64,000 nucleotides of DNA from GCA-2731375 sp002731375 (GCA_030752605.1 JASMDX010000021.1:4700-68699), one strand, 5' to 3'; counted from the first letter of the stretch, positions 43,629 through 52,844 are shown. The notes: generated by a model from the letters alone, not told the origin. Numbers and translations: made by a program.

Positions 43629-44566
43629 GCCGCCGCCTCCGGATTTTGATAGGGACCCAGTAACTTATAGATACCGTCCGCGGTCAGTAGGGTGCATTCG
43701 CCATGGTAGACGCGGCCACGTATGAAGGCAAAATCATCATCCATATGACTGATTTCAGTGGTTCCCCCGACCCAGGCATCCAATGGCGCGGAGTCCAGAT
43801 ATTCTACGTTCAGGGCGACCGTTGTCGTAAAGCGCCGCGATGCCCCAGAGCTTGCCCGCCCCATGATGTCATCGGCAAAGGCGAACAAGACGCCGCCATG
43901 GACTATTCGATTGGTATTGTCGTGTAGGGGCCGGGCCTGAAAGCCGTTGAGGAAGCCGCCCTCGGGCGGGCGGCAATAATAGGTCGGGCCGCATAGTTCG
44001 GCGAAGGCCGCTTGATTGGAAAATGCTCGAAAGCCTTTCGGCGGCGGTGGCTTGATATCGTCGGGCGGCGGGCCTGGTGGCTTGGCGCTGCCGCCCTGGC
44101 CAGGCTTGAACGGGGCGAATAGCTTGTAAGTGCCATTCGCGGTCATCAGGGTACGGTCGCCTGTAAACAGGCGCAGACGTAGGAATACCACCGTCCGGGC
44201 AATGCGTAGCAAATTCACCTCGGCTTCGACCAAGCAATGCAAGGGCGCGGAGGCAAGGTATTCGACCTTGAACTTGACGGTGGCACACATTCGCTCGGTC
44301 TGGTTCACCACCGCATGGCCGGTGATGTGATCGGCGAAACAATAAAGCGCGCCGCCGTGTGTCACGCCGTTGGGGTTGGCGTGCAGGGCGCCGGTTTGAA
44401 AGGCATAGCGGAATCCTCCCGATGGCCGGCGCCTAAAATAAAACGGCCCAATGCAGTCGCCAAACGGTCCGCTATGGGTAAAGGGCTGGTAGCCCTCTGG
44501 GATGGCGGAAACAAAGGGAACGGGAGGAATAGCGCCGGGTTGTTGGTTCCGTGTTGGCTGTGTCAT
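43625..44566 (-). CDS. Tandem hotdog thioesterase (PaaI-like)
   Basis: A 313-aa protein with two PaaI/4HBT-type hotdog domains in tandem. Each has the family signature: VTHGGALYCFADHITGHAV in the first half and RIVHGGVLFAFADDIMGRA in the second, with PPGPPPDDIKPPPPKG as the linker near 168-183. Such proteins hydrolyse acyl-CoA thioesters or bind acyl groups. Fused tandem hotdogs are less common than single-domain PaaI. It starts the short minus-strand unit with the MBL gene. Confidence 0.86.
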   Translation of the reverse strand: MTQPTRNQQPGAIPPVPFVSAIPEGYQPFTHSGPFGDCIGPFYFRRRPSGGFRYAFQTGALHANPNGVTHGGALYCFADHITGHAVVNQTERMCATVKFKVEYLASAPLHCLVEAEVNLLRIARTVVFLRLRLFTGDRTLMTANGTYKLFAPFKPGQGGSAKPPGPPPDDIKPPPPKGFRAFSNQAAFAELCGPTYYCRPPEGGFLNGFQARPLHDNTNRIVHGGVLFAFADDIMGRASSGASRRFTTTVALNVEYLDSAPLDAWVGGTTEISHMDDDFAFIRGRVYHGECTLLTADGIYKLLGPYQNPEAAA

Positions 44567-44730
44567 GCCTCTGTCATAGCACGCGGTAGCGGCTTGTGTT
44601 ACCGCCGCACCGATGAATAAATTCCGCAGAGGAGTTTATTGCGCATAGACAACATGCTTGTGAATTGACAATTTTATCTGCTTCTATGATGCTCGCGTCG
44701 TCTACACACTTAAGACGCCAGCGCCAATCC

Positions 44731-46284
44731 ATGCCCATGCTGACAGATTATACCTCCTACGCCGACGCCCAGCGCCATTGCTCCAAGGATACCTTGTGGG
44801 CATTGTTTGATGGTGACCGCACGGCCCTGAACATCACTCACGAATGCCTCGAACGCCATCCCCGAGACCGTGTCGCCGTGCGGATCGCGCTGGCGGAGGG
44901 TGGTTCGGAAAGTTACAGCTTTGGCGAATTGTCCGATTGGTCCGGGCGCTACGCCAATTTTCTGTACGCCAAAGGCATCGCACCGGGCGAGCGGGTGGCC
45001 CTAATGGTAGAGCCGTCCCTGCCGTTTTACGTCGCCCTGTACGGCTCCATGAAGGCGGGCTGCGTGGCGGTGCCCATGTTTACTCTATTTGGCCCTGACG
45101 CCCTGCGCCTACGCGTTGGCGACTGCCAGCCAAAGTTATTGCTGCTAGCGCCGGAAAAGGCGGGTCTGGCGGCAGATACGGGCTGCGATACGATTATCGC
45201 AGACAGTGATTTCATGGCCGGCCTGGAAAACCACGAAATTCTGTTTGAGCTGGCCACCAATGGCCGCGACATGGCCATGTATCAATACACCTCCGGCACC
45301 ACGCGGGAGTTGCCCGATGCGGTGAAGCATCACCACCAATCCATCGTCACCGTCATGCTAGCGGCTCTTTACGGTACCGGTACCCGGCCCGGCGACCGCT
45401 TCATGTGCCCCTCGTCAACGGCCTGGGGCCATGGCCTGTGGCATGGCACGCTTTCACCCCATGCCCTCGGCGTCACCACGGCCAGCTACGCCGGCAAGTT
45501 CGATCCCGAGCGCCTGATGGCGGCCCTGGAGGAATTCGAAATTACCAACCTGTCAGCGGCGGCGACCCATTACCGCATGATGAAGAATGCCAGCGGCGCC
45601 GACCACTACAACTTCAAACTCGAAAAGCTGAGCTTCACCGGCGAGCCCATGGATACGGACACCGCCCAGTGGGCCAAGCAGACCTTTGGTCAATATCCCG
45701 GCAGCTTTTACGGCACGACCGAGGTCGGCGTGCTGCTGGGCAGCTATCCCGGTGCCGAGGACCTGCCTGCAAAGCTGGGCGCCCTGGGCATGCCCATGCC
45801 GGGACAGCAGGTTGCCATTCTGGACCCAGATGGCAAACCCTGTGGCCCGGATGAGGTCGGCGAGATCATGGTGATGCGCCGGGACGGCTGGTTCCCCACC
45901 AAGGACCGGGGTCATATCGATAGTGAAGGCTACTTCTTCCACGGCGGGCGGGCAGATGACGTTATCATCTCGGCTGGTTGGACCATGAGCGCCATGGAGA
46001 TCGAGGATACCCTGCTAAAACACGGCGATGTATTGGAGGCCGCCGCCATCGGCGTGCCGGATCCGGACGAGATCCGCGGCCTGGTGGTTAAGGCTTTCAT
46101 CGTTTCGGAGCGGACGGGCGATGACGGCTTTATCGCGGAGTTGCAAGAATTCGCCCAGGAAAACCTGAGCCGTCATGAATATCCCCGCATTGTTGAATTC
46201 ACCACTGAACTGCCCAAAACACCGGCAGGCAAAGTTAATCGCAAAATACTGCGGGACCGCGAAGCGGCAGCACGAGGAGACTAG
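44731..46284 (+). CDS. AMP-forming acyl-CoA synthetase, variant A3 motif
   Basis: A 517-aa ANL-superfamily ligase. ATG 44731 is taken; in-frame TTG 44665 and ATG 44686 lie upstream. The A3 motif reads YTSGTTRELPDAVKHHHQS near 210-228, a variant with Arg-Glu-Leu-Pro in place of the usual GxPKG, which is known in a benzoate-type ligase branch. The catalytic lysine region is LPKTPAGKVNRKIL near 494-507, and hinge ISAGWTMSAMEIED near 416-429. The next gene, a long MaoC-type dehydratase, begins 3 nt downstream, so activation and hydration are coupled. Confidence 0.9.
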   Translation: MPMLTDYTSYADAQRHCSKDTLWALFDGDRTALNITHECLERHPRDRVAVRIALAEGGSESYSFGELSDWSGRYANFLYAKGIAPGERVALMVEPSLPFYVALYGSMKAGCVAVPMFTLFGPDALRLRVGDCQPKLLLLAPEKAGLAADTGCDTIIADSDFMAGLENHEILFELATNGRDMAMYQYTSGTTRELPDAVKHHHQSIVTVMLAALYGTGTRPGDRFMCPSSTAWGHGLWHGTLSPHALGVTTASYAGKFDPERLMAALEEFEITNLSAAATHYRMMKNASGADHYNFKLEKLSFTGEPMDTDTAQWAKQTFGQYPGSFYGTTEVGVLLGSYPGAEDLPAKLGALGMPMPGQQVAILDPDGKPCGPDEVGEIMVMRRDGWFPTKDRGHIDSEGYFFHGGRADDVIISAGWTMSAMEIEDTLLKHGDVLEAAAIGVPDPDEIRGLVVKAFIVSERTGDDGFIAELQEFAQENLSRHEYPRIVEFTTELPKTPAGKVNRKILRDREAAARGD

Positions 46285-46287
46285 ATC

Positions 46288-47442
46288 ATGAATGGCGAAA
46301 GCCAAATCGAGGAAAGTGCCGGAAGATTCCCGAAAATTACCGAGCGCGGCCTGGAAGATCTCCAAAAGCGCATTGGCGTCAAGATCGAGACCATGCCCGA
46401 ACCCTGGTGTTATGAAGCAACACGCGACAATATCCGCCACTATGCCAACGGCATCGGTGACGACAACCCGCTTTGGTGCAATCCCGAATACGCCGCCAAG
46501 ACCCAGTATGGCGGCCTGATCGCGCTGCCCAGTTTCCTATTCGCCACCAACCGGATCATCTCGGGCTATGTGGGCGGTCTGCCGGGAATTCACGCTATGT
46601 GGGCCGGGGCCGATTGGACCTGGCACAAAAACATCCGCCGTAACGACGAAATCCGCTGCGAAGCCTGGCTGAAAGAACTGATTCCCCACGACACGCAGTT
46701 TTCAGGCCGCGCCATCCAGCAAATTTATCATGTGGAGTTCTATAATCAGGACGGCGACAATATCTGCAGCGCCGATAGCTGGTGCTTCCGAACTGAGCGC
46801 GACAAGGCGCGGGAAGACGGCACCAAGTACAAGGCGGCGCAAAAAGGCCAGTTGACCTACAGTGACAACGAACTGGTCGATATCTATCGCCATTATGCTA
46901 AGGAAGAAATACGCGGGGCCAAAACCCGTTATTACGAAGACGTAACAATCGGTGAAAAACTACCAACTCAGCTAAAAGGCCCCATGACCGTCACGGGTTT
47001 CATCTGTTACGCGCAAGGCTGGGGCGGATTGTACATTCGCGCCAACAAGCTGGCCTGGCAACAAATCCACAAGCATCCCGGCCTGGGCATTACCAATCGT
47101 TTTAACATTCCCGATTGTCCCGAACGGGTGCATTGGGAGAACGATTTCGCGACCGAGGTCGGGGCGCCCGGTGCCTATGACTACGGTCCGGAGCGTAATT
47201 CCTGGCTGACCCACCACATCACCAATTGGATGGGCGACGACGGTTTCCTGGCCAACCATAAATGCCGTATCCGCCGTCACAATCCCGAGGGCGACGTACT
47301 CTATATTAACGGCGAGGTAAGCAACAAATTCGTCGACGACCAGGGCCGTCATTGCGTTGAAATCAACCAAAAAGCGCACCAGCAGGACGACGAATTGTCG
47401 ATTCAGGGCACGGGCATCGTGGTGCTACCGGCGCGGGGATAG
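46288..47442 (+). CDS. Long MaoC-type acyl dehydratase (FAS1-like dehydratase + MaoC)
   Basis: A 384-aa two-hotdog protein of the MaoC-like dehydratase group. The N-terminal half has YANGIGDDNPLW near 50-61 and AAKTQYGGLIALPSFLF near 70-86. The C-terminal half has TVTGFICYAQGWGG near 233-246 and a second acyl-binding region. Such enzymes hydrate enoyl-CoA or act on branched or aromatic acyl-CoA. It is 3 nt behind the ligase and probably in the same operon. Confidence 0.85.
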   Translation: MNGESQIEESAGRFPKITERGLEDLQKRIGVKIETMPEPWCYEATRDNIRHYANGIGDDNPLWCNPEYAAKTQYGGLIALPSFLFATNRIISGYVGGLPGIHAMWAGADWTWHKNIRRNDEIRCEAWLKELIPHDTQFSGRAIQQIYHVEFYNQDGDNICSADSWCFRTERDKAREDGTKYKAAQKGQLTYSDNELVDIYRHYAKEEIRGAKTRYYEDVTIGEKLPTQLKGPMTVTGFICYAQGWGGLYIRANKLAWQQIHKHPGLGITNRFNIPDCPERVHWENDFATEVGAPGAYDYGPERNSWLTHHITNWMGDDGFLANHKCRIRRHNPEGDVLYINGEVSNKFVDDQGRHCVEINQKAHQQDDELSIQGTGIVVLPARG

Positions 47443-47509
47443 GATCCGTTCGTACCAGACCCGCTTTGCCCCATAGCGGTCCAGGGCAGGATCGCGTCGA
47501 GCCTTGAGA

Positions 47510-47620
47510 AGTCAACATGACTGATAATAGGAAGATAAGAGGATACCAACGGCACAAGAGAAAGCTTTTCGCCTCATGCATGTTGACTTTAAGCATGGCA
47601 AACTCAGCTTAATGTTGACT
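47510..47620. repeat. Three copies of ATGTTGACT, one inverted, in a convergent gap
   Basis: ATGTTGACT occurs at 47580-47588 and 47612-47620 and as its complement at 47510-47518. The first is also part of the palindrome AGTCA-ACA-TGACT (47510-47522). The repeats lie between the 3' ends of the MaoC gene (plus) and the ThDP beta gene (minus), in a visibly A+T-richer gap of about 200 bp. They could be protein-binding sites, a trace of an inserted element, or part of a bidirectional terminator; no T-run follows. Confidence 0.55.
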
Positions 47621-47640
47621 AGCTAATCCAATGTATTATG

Positions 47641-48276
47641 TCAAAAATTTCCGAGCAAAGCCGAACGAAAACGGTCCTTTAGGGTGACGCCATCCTTGGG
47701 CGGCATGGTGCCGATTGGATTGCCTTCAGCCTTGATCTTGATGGACCAAAAGCCTGGCCCCTTGGCATTCCGGATTGCCGGCAGGGCGGCCTTGAATTCA
47801 TTATCGGAGCTGATGCCGCTCGCACTTTCAAAACCGGCGGCCAGGGCCATGGCCGGCAGATCAGCGCCGCCGGCAGTATGCGTCAACTGCATGCCAGTTT
47901 CGCCGTAGCGTTCGTTGTCGCAGACCACGACAGCCAGATTATCTGGCCGTTGCGAGCCGATGGTGGTCATCGCACCCAGTCCCATCAACATCTCGCCATC
48001 GCCAGTGATCACCAGGACGCGGCGGTCAGGTTGTGCCATGGCCAGGCCAAGGCCCATGGCCGCCGCCCCGCCCATGGCGCCCCACAGGGGAAAATTCAGC
48101 GGATGATCGCCCGCGGCGGTGCAGTCCCAGACCGGTGCGCCCAGGCCCGCCACCACCAGCATGTCGCCACGATCCGCCAGCAATTCCGCCACCACCTCGC
48201 GCCGGTGCAGAGGGTAATTTGCCGCGCGGCCACGATTGAGAGTTCCATTCATTGCCTGACCCATTGAATTGCTCAT
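47641..48276 (-). CDS. ThDP-dependent decarboxylase beta subunit (sulfopyruvate/phosphonopyruvate type)
   Basis: A 211-aa ThDP-binding C-terminal-domain protein. The ThDP/Mg motif GDGEMLMGLGAMTTIG with VVCDNERYGETG near 127-138 is complete. It resembles the beta subunit of sulfopyruvate decarboxylase and phosphonopyruvate decarboxylase. The alpha subunit is 3 nt upstream on the same strand. Start could also be M at 48252. The acid decarboxylated is not known. Confidence 0.86.
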   Translation of the reverse strand: MSNSMGQAMNGTLNRGRAANYPLHRREVVAELLADRGDMLVVAGLGAPVWDCTAAGDHPLNFPLWGAMGGAAAMGLGLAMAQPDRRVLVITGDGEMLMGLGAMTTIGSQRPDNLAVVVCDNERYGETGMQLTHTAGGADLPAMALAAGFESASGISSDNEFKAALPAIRNAKGPGFWSIKIKAEGNPIGTMPPKDGVTLKDRFRSALLGNF

Positions 48277-48279
48277 GGA

Positions 48280-48804
48280 CTATTTCCCAAAACTCTTTGC
48301 GCCGATTACGGACTGCCCGATCAGCACCGCCGCCTGGGCCGAGCCCTCGAACGTCATACGCGCGGCGGCGGCCACGCTCTCGCCCATCCTGGCCGGATCA
48401 TCAACCGGAAAAACCAGGCATTCCGAGGCCTCCAGAACCTTTGGCGTCAATTGCCCCATGGGCACCTGCCAGGGATTGAATTCGCCCCACTGCCCCCGCA
48501 TGGTCACCAGCATCAACAAGGGAAAGCGGCAGATCCGCGCCAGCGACAGCATATTGATGCAGTTGCCCACGCCCGACGATTGCATCAACAACACCCCGCG
48601 CTGATCGCCCAGCCAGGCACCGGCGAGGACGGCGATGCCCTCCTCCTCCGTGGTCAGGGGTACCAGGCGCATGTCATCAGCGGCATCGCACCGCTTGATC
48701 AATTCCGAATGGCCGGCGTCGGGCACATATGCGACTTGGCGCACCCGCCATTCACGCAGCACTGAAAAATTTGCCTCGGTCCAATCGACCTCGTTTGGCT
48801 CCAT
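48280..48804 (-). CDS. ThDP-dependent decarboxylase alpha subunit
   Basis: A 174-aa PYR-domain protein that pairs with the beta subunit. VAYVPDAGHSELIKRC near 24-39 and the TTEEEGIAVLAGAWLG segment near 52-67 carry the catalytic Glu that activates ThDP. Separate alpha and beta genes are the arrangement of ComD/ComE sulfopyruvate decarboxylase, rather than the single 550-aa chain of the enzyme at 8207. Whether this substrate is sulfopyruvate or another 2-oxo acid is undecided. Confidence 0.86.
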   Translation of the reverse strand: MEPNEVDWTEANFSVLREWRVRQVAYVPDAGHSELIKRCDAADDMRLVPLTTEEEGIAVLAGAWLGDQRGVLLMQSSGVGNCINMLSLARICRFPLLMLVTMRGQWGEFNPWQVPMGQLTPKVLEASECLVFPVDDPARMGESVAAAARMTFEGSAQAAVLIGQSVIGAKSFGK

Positions 48805-48867
48805 TGGCGCAACACTCCCGTTACCTGCCGCAAAAATTAAGCTTGCCTGGTATAGCCGCTCACCCGC

Positions 48868-49260
48868 CTATTGGACAAGCAGGCAGCGCTCCGCCAATTG
48901 ATGAAGGGCCGCGTCCAGCAAGGCTTCCGAGTCATCGTTGGCAGCCTGGGAGTGTTCGCGGTCATCGAACCGGGCAACGGCGGCCAGCACCCCCCCGCGA
49001 TCCGTTTGTCCATCCAAAAGAGGCAGCGATTGCCCCGTGAAGGGATTAGACAATGGTCACACCGCGGTGCCGCAGGTCGGCCACGTAGACATCCTGCCGG
49101 GCTTGCCACCGCGCGATGGGCAGCAGATTGCCGCCGGACGCACAGCCTAGTTGAGCACCCTGGCCCCAGCAACCTTCGCCGGTATCAATCCGTGCAGACG
49201 TCCCACCACATACAGATGATCCGGATGCGATAATGGCGCCGGCCGGCTGGCGTAGAGCGT
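48868..49260 (-). pseudogene. Decayed reading frame, origin not recognised
   Basis: The minus strand shows three short open segments with coding-like composition. One ends at TAG 49147-49149 (reads LYVVGRLHGLIPAKVAG), the next runs in a second frame to TAA 49046-49048 (ARQDVYVADLRHRGVTIV), and the last runs from about 49053 to a stop near 48868 (SNPFTGQSLPLLDG, LDAALHQLAERCLLV) in the first frame again. No start with a ribosome site is visible. Two compensating indels in one old gene would explain it. I cannot name the family. Confidence 0.3.
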
Positions 49261-49343
49261 AATCTAATAAGTTTCCTGTAGCGAGGCAGTATTTATGATT
49301 TTAGTTTACCATCATGCGGGCGCCGTGCTAGCGTCGCCGCACG

Positions 49344-49547
49344 ATGAAACGCCAGCGCACATCGGTCGCGGAACAGCATCCGCCAAAATTCATCGCCTTT
49401 CTTTGGTGAAGCTCTCCGTCTGCCTGAGCGGCGGATGAATATCGCCGCGCTTTCCCGTTTCTCAACCATACAAATGATCCATGCGCCGTGGCGAAGCCCA
49501 CATCCAGGCGACCCGGCCACGGAACAAAGCCAGCAGGAAACCCTGTC
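49344..49547 (+). promoter_or_regulatory. Possible trp leader region
   Basis: Ahead of trpE(G) a 21-codon frame at 49344-49409 (MKRQRTSVAEQHPPKFIAFL) ends in a Trp codon right before its stop. It is followed by a 6-bp stem GCGGCG/CGCCGC with a 9-nt loop and a pyrimidine-rich stretch about 49425-49460. Alphaproteobacterial trpE(G) genes often have leader peptides with several Trp codons and an attenuator. Here only one Trp codon is seen, so this is a weak candidate. Confidence 0.25.
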
Positions 49548-51731
49548 ATGACCGATTATTCATTCGTTTCACTTTCGGGCATCGTGATCGACCGCACCGA
49601 CCGAAAGATCAATTTTCAACGCGGCATCGACTTCATGGTCGACGCCCTGAACAACACCCGCGGCGCCTTCCTCTCCTCCGGCGTCGAGGATCAGGACCGT
49701 TATTCGCGCTGGGAGTTCGGCTTTATCGACCCTCCGTTGGAGATCGTCGCCCATGCCGAGCAATTCCGCCTCTCGGCCCTGAACCCACGCGGCGTGCCAC
49801 TGCTGGCCATGTTGAGGCCCTTGTTGCTGAAGGACCCGGACATCGAGCTGAAGTCGGAGACGGAGGAAAACCTGATCCTGAGTGTGGCCCGCCCGGAGCG
49901 TATGTTCGCCGAGGAGGAACGCAGCCGGCAGCCATCCACATTCACGCCCATTCGGGCACTGATGGCTGAATTCAACGGCATGAATGATGATTTTCTCGGC
50001 CTTTGGGGCGCCTTTGGCTTTGATCTGATTTATGAGTTCGAGCAGATGTCCCTGTCCATGCCCCGGACCAGGGACGACAAGCTGTTGCACCTGTATCTGC
50101 CCGACCGGATCATGGTGATGGACCGCCGCCTGGAAGTCGCCTTTGCCCATGAATACGAGTTCACCCGGCGTGCGCTGAGCACCCACGGCATGGGCGAAAC
50201 CGCCTTCACTGGCGTCACCCAGCCCTCCAGTCCCAATATGGCTTCCGATGGCGCAATCACATCCGATCACAGCCCGGAAGATTATATGGGCAAGGTCGAG
50301 GGCGCCCGCGAACGCATCCGTGTGGGCGATATCTTCGAGGTTGTGTTGAGCCGCAAATATCAAACCGCCTATCACGGCCCACCGTCCGAGATGTTCCGTT
50401 TGATGCAGCGCATCAACCCGTCCCCCTACGAATTCTTTTTCCAGTTCGCCAACGAGCAGCTGATCGGCGCCTCGCCCGAGATGTTCGTGCGCGTGGACGG
50501 CGACAGGGTGGAATCTTCGCCTATTTCAGGCACCGCGCGCCGGGGCGACAACGCCATGGAAGATGCCGAGCGTATACTGGCGCTGTACAATTCCTGGAAG
50601 GACGAGGTTGAGTTGACCATGTGCACGGACGTGGACCGCAATGACAAATCGCGAATCTGCCGGCCCGGCACCATAAAGCTGCTGGCCCGGCGCGCCATCG
50701 AACGCTATGCCGGGCTGTTCCACACCGTCGATCACGTGGAAGGCCGCATGCGGGAAGGCTTTGACGGTATCGACGCCTTCCTATCGCACATGTGGGCCGT
50801 CACCCTAACCGGGGCGCCAAAGCGCAAGGCGGTGGAGATTATCGAGGATGTGGAGGTTTCACCCCGACGCTGGTACGGCGGCGCCATCGGCGCCTTGATG
50901 TTCTCGGGCACTATCAATACCGGCATCACCATCCGCACGGTGCATCTGGAAAACGGCCGGGCCGATTACCGGGTTGGCGCCACCCTGGTCTGGGATTCCG
51001 TGCCGGCTGAGGAGGAGGAAGAGACCAGAATTAAATCGACGGCATTTTTCAAGGCCGTCGCCTCCCTTGGCGCCCAGGGGCCCGAAGTGGTGGAAGCACC
51101 CGCCGCACTGAAGTATTCCGACGTCTCCATCATCATGGTCGATAACGAAGACAGCTTCGTGCATACCCTAGCCGATTATTTCCGCCAGACCGGTGCGGAA
51201 GTGAAAACCTTCCGCCATGGCGCCCCGGCCCTCGCCGCGCTGGCCGAAAAACCTGACCTGGTGATCCATTCGCCGGGCCCTGGCCAGCCCAAAGACTTTG
51301 GCGTCCCCGATCTGGTGCGCACCGTCGCCGACCTGGGCATCCCGCAATTCGGCATCTGTCTGGGCCTACAGGGCATGGTCGAGGCCTTCGGCGGCGAACT
51401 GACCATCATGGACGAGCCCCGCCACGGCAAATACTGGCAGCTAAGCCATGGCGGCAGCGGCATTTTTGACGGCATCGAAGCCGATTGCCGGGTTGGCGGC
51501 TATCATTCCCTGCTGGCAGTGTCCGAAAAAATACCCGACGAACTGGATGTCATCGCCCACAACGAGCATGACATGGTGATGGCCATCAAACACAAGACTC
51601 TGCCCCTTGCAGCGGTGCAGTTCCATCCAGAGAGCATCCTGTCCATGGACAACCAGGCTGGCCTGCAAATCGTCGAAAACGTCCTGGCGACCCTATTGCC
51701 AGAGAAAGGCACGGCGGAACAGGCGGCGTAG
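49548..51731 (+). CDS. trpE(G): Anthranilate synthase, fused TrpE-TrpG
   Basis: Converts chorismate and glutamine to anthranilate in tryptophan synthesis. ATG 49548 (MTDYSFVSLSGIVIDRTDR) is chosen; 727 aa fits the fused form. The TrpE part covers about 1-530 with SPISGTARRGDNAMEDAERI, DVDRNDKSRICRPG and TLTGAPKRKAVEIIED. The amidotransferase covers about 535-720, with oxyanion HSPGPGQPKDFG, nucleophile C604 in FGICLGLQGM, and H693 and E695 in QFHPES. The fusion is characteristic of Rhizobiales and Azospirillum-type alphaproteobacteria. Confidence 0.96.
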   Translation: MTDYSFVSLSGIVIDRTDRKINFQRGIDFMVDALNNTRGAFLSSGVEDQDRYSRWEFGFIDPPLEIVAHAEQFRLSALNPRGVPLLAMLRPLLLKDPDIELKSETEENLILSVARPERMFAEEERSRQPSTFTPIRALMAEFNGMNDDFLGLWGAFGFDLIYEFEQMSLSMPRTRDDKLLHLYLPDRIMVMDRRLEVAFAHEYEFTRRALSTHGMGETAFTGVTQPSSPNMASDGAITSDHSPEDYMGKVEGARERIRVGDIFEVVLSRKYQTAYHGPPSEMFRLMQRINPSPYEFFFQFANEQLIGASPEMFVRVDGDRVESSPISGTARRGDNAMEDAERILALYNSWKDEVELTMCTDVDRNDKSRICRPGTIKLLARRAIERYAGLFHTVDHVEGRMREGFDGIDAFLSHMWAVTLTGAPKRKAVEIIEDVEVSPRRWYGGAIGALMFSGTINTGITIRTVHLENGRADYRVGATLVWDSVPAEEEEETRIKSTAFFKAVASLGAQGPEVVEAPAALKYSDVSIIMVDNEDSFVHTLADYFRQTGAEVKTFRHGAPALAALAEKPDLVIHSPGPGQPKDFGVPDLVRTVADLGIPQFGICLGLQGMVEAFGGELTIMDEPRHGKYWQLSHGGSGIFDGIEADCRVGGYHSLLAVSEKIPDELDVIAHNEHDMVMAIKHKTLPLAAVQFHPESILSMDNQAGLQIVENVLATLLPEKGTAEQAA

Positions 51732-51732
51732 T

Positions 51733-51942
51733 TCAAGGTAATGATGGCTGTCCCGAAGCAGGTTCCTTCGGTATGGGCGCCCGCATCAGACCTTTTGTAA
51801 TTTCGCTGACGCGGCTACGCACTTCCGCCGCGTCGTAAGCGGCTTGCATCAGCAGCCAGTGATCGGCGGTCGAACCTATAACGGTTTCCAATCGCAATGC
51901 CCTCTCCACCGATAAACTGCTTCTGGCGGCAACCGGCTTCCG
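51733..51942 (-). pseudogene. C-terminal remnant of HigA-family antitoxin
   Basis: An open stretch of 69 codons with no start, ending at TGA 51733-51735, reads LSVERALRLETVIGSTADHW and LMQAAYDAAEVRSR, which is the C-terminal half of the HigA/XRE addiction-module antitoxin helix-turn-helix domain. The N-terminal HTH and the toxin gene are absent; a TGA at 51943-51945 closes the frame upstream. It converges with trpE(G), with one base between stops. A decayed toxin-antitoxin locus is the simplest reading. Confidence 0.7.
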
Positions 51943-52058
51943 TCACCCCTTTCGCAAAACCGCTTTAAGCCGCGATGTCGAATGGAGTTGATTATTGGAA
52001 AGATTGCAGCTCGTCGCGCGACATTATACAAACAATATCGCTGACCACGGCCAGCGCC

Positions 52059-52844
52059 TCAATTGCCCTTAAAGGTTGGCGGGCGCTTGGCCAGATAGGA
52101 CCCGGCGGCGTGGGCCGCGTCCTCGGTCTCGGCGGAGAGGATATTCTGGTCAAAATCCATATGCATGATGGAACGGTCAAGGGCGCCGGAGATCGCATTG
52201 ACGCTGCGCTTGATCATCTGCGCCGCCACGGGAGGCTGGCCGGCGTAGTGCCGGGCCCATTCCATGGCCTTGTCAATGACCTGATCCGTTTCGACCATTT
52301 CATCCAGCGCGCCCCATTCCAACAGGGTCGGCCCCGGAATATGCTTGCCGCCAATTACCAACTGCTTGGCCCGCGCCGGACCTACCAGGTGAACGCAGAG
52401 CGGCAGGCTCTGCCACATCAGATTGACGCCGATCAAAATCTCCGGATAGGACATGAAACAATCGCGAGCGCCGATGCGGAAGTCCAGCGCCGTGGCGATG
52501 CAGGCCCCACCGCCCATGGCGGCGCCGTTCCAGGCGGCGATGGTGATTTGGTCCATGTCCAGCAAGGATTGGATGCAGCGCTGGCCCATGCGGGTATTGC
52601 GGCGATGCACCGTGAGGCGGGGATGCCGCGGCAGCTTGCCGGTCAGATCGGCGCCTGAATTGAAGTGTTTGCCGGCGCCGGTGAAGATCACCACCCGGGC
52701 CTCCTCGTCATCGCGGAAGCTGAGCGCGGCATGCTCGATCTCCTCGAGATGGCGATAGTTGAGCGCGTTGGCCTTCTCCGGCCGATTGAAGGTCACCGTC
52801 GCGATCTCGCTGCCCCGTTCCACCTTGATATGTTGATAATCCAT
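52059..52844 (-). CDS. Enoyl-CoA hydratase/isomerase (crotonase family)
   Basis: A 261-aa crotonase-fold enzyme. Start at 52844 (MDYQHIKVERGSEIATVTF) is as in the family; the longer frame from 52937 adds an unrelated tail. FTGAGKHFNSGADLTGKL near 54-71 and AAWNGAAMGGGACIATALDF near 100-119 form the oxyanion hole. The position usually held by a catalytic Glu pair shows YPEILIGVNLMWQS, so isomerase or another activity is possible. The small gene at 52943-53110 lies just upstream on the same strand. Confidence 0.88.
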   Translation of the reverse strand: MDYQHIKVERGSEIATVTFNRPEKANALNYRHLEEIEHAALSFRDDEEARVVIFTGAGKHFNSGADLTGKLPRHPRLTVHRRNTRMGQRCIQSLLDMDQITIAAWNGAAMGGGACIATALDFRIGARDCFMSYPEILIGVNLMWQSLPLCVHLVGPARAKQLVIGGKHIPGPTLLEWGALDEMVETDQVIDKAMEWARHYAGQPPVAAQMIKRSVNAISGALDRSIMHMDFDQNILSAETEDAAHAAGSYLAKRPPTFKGN

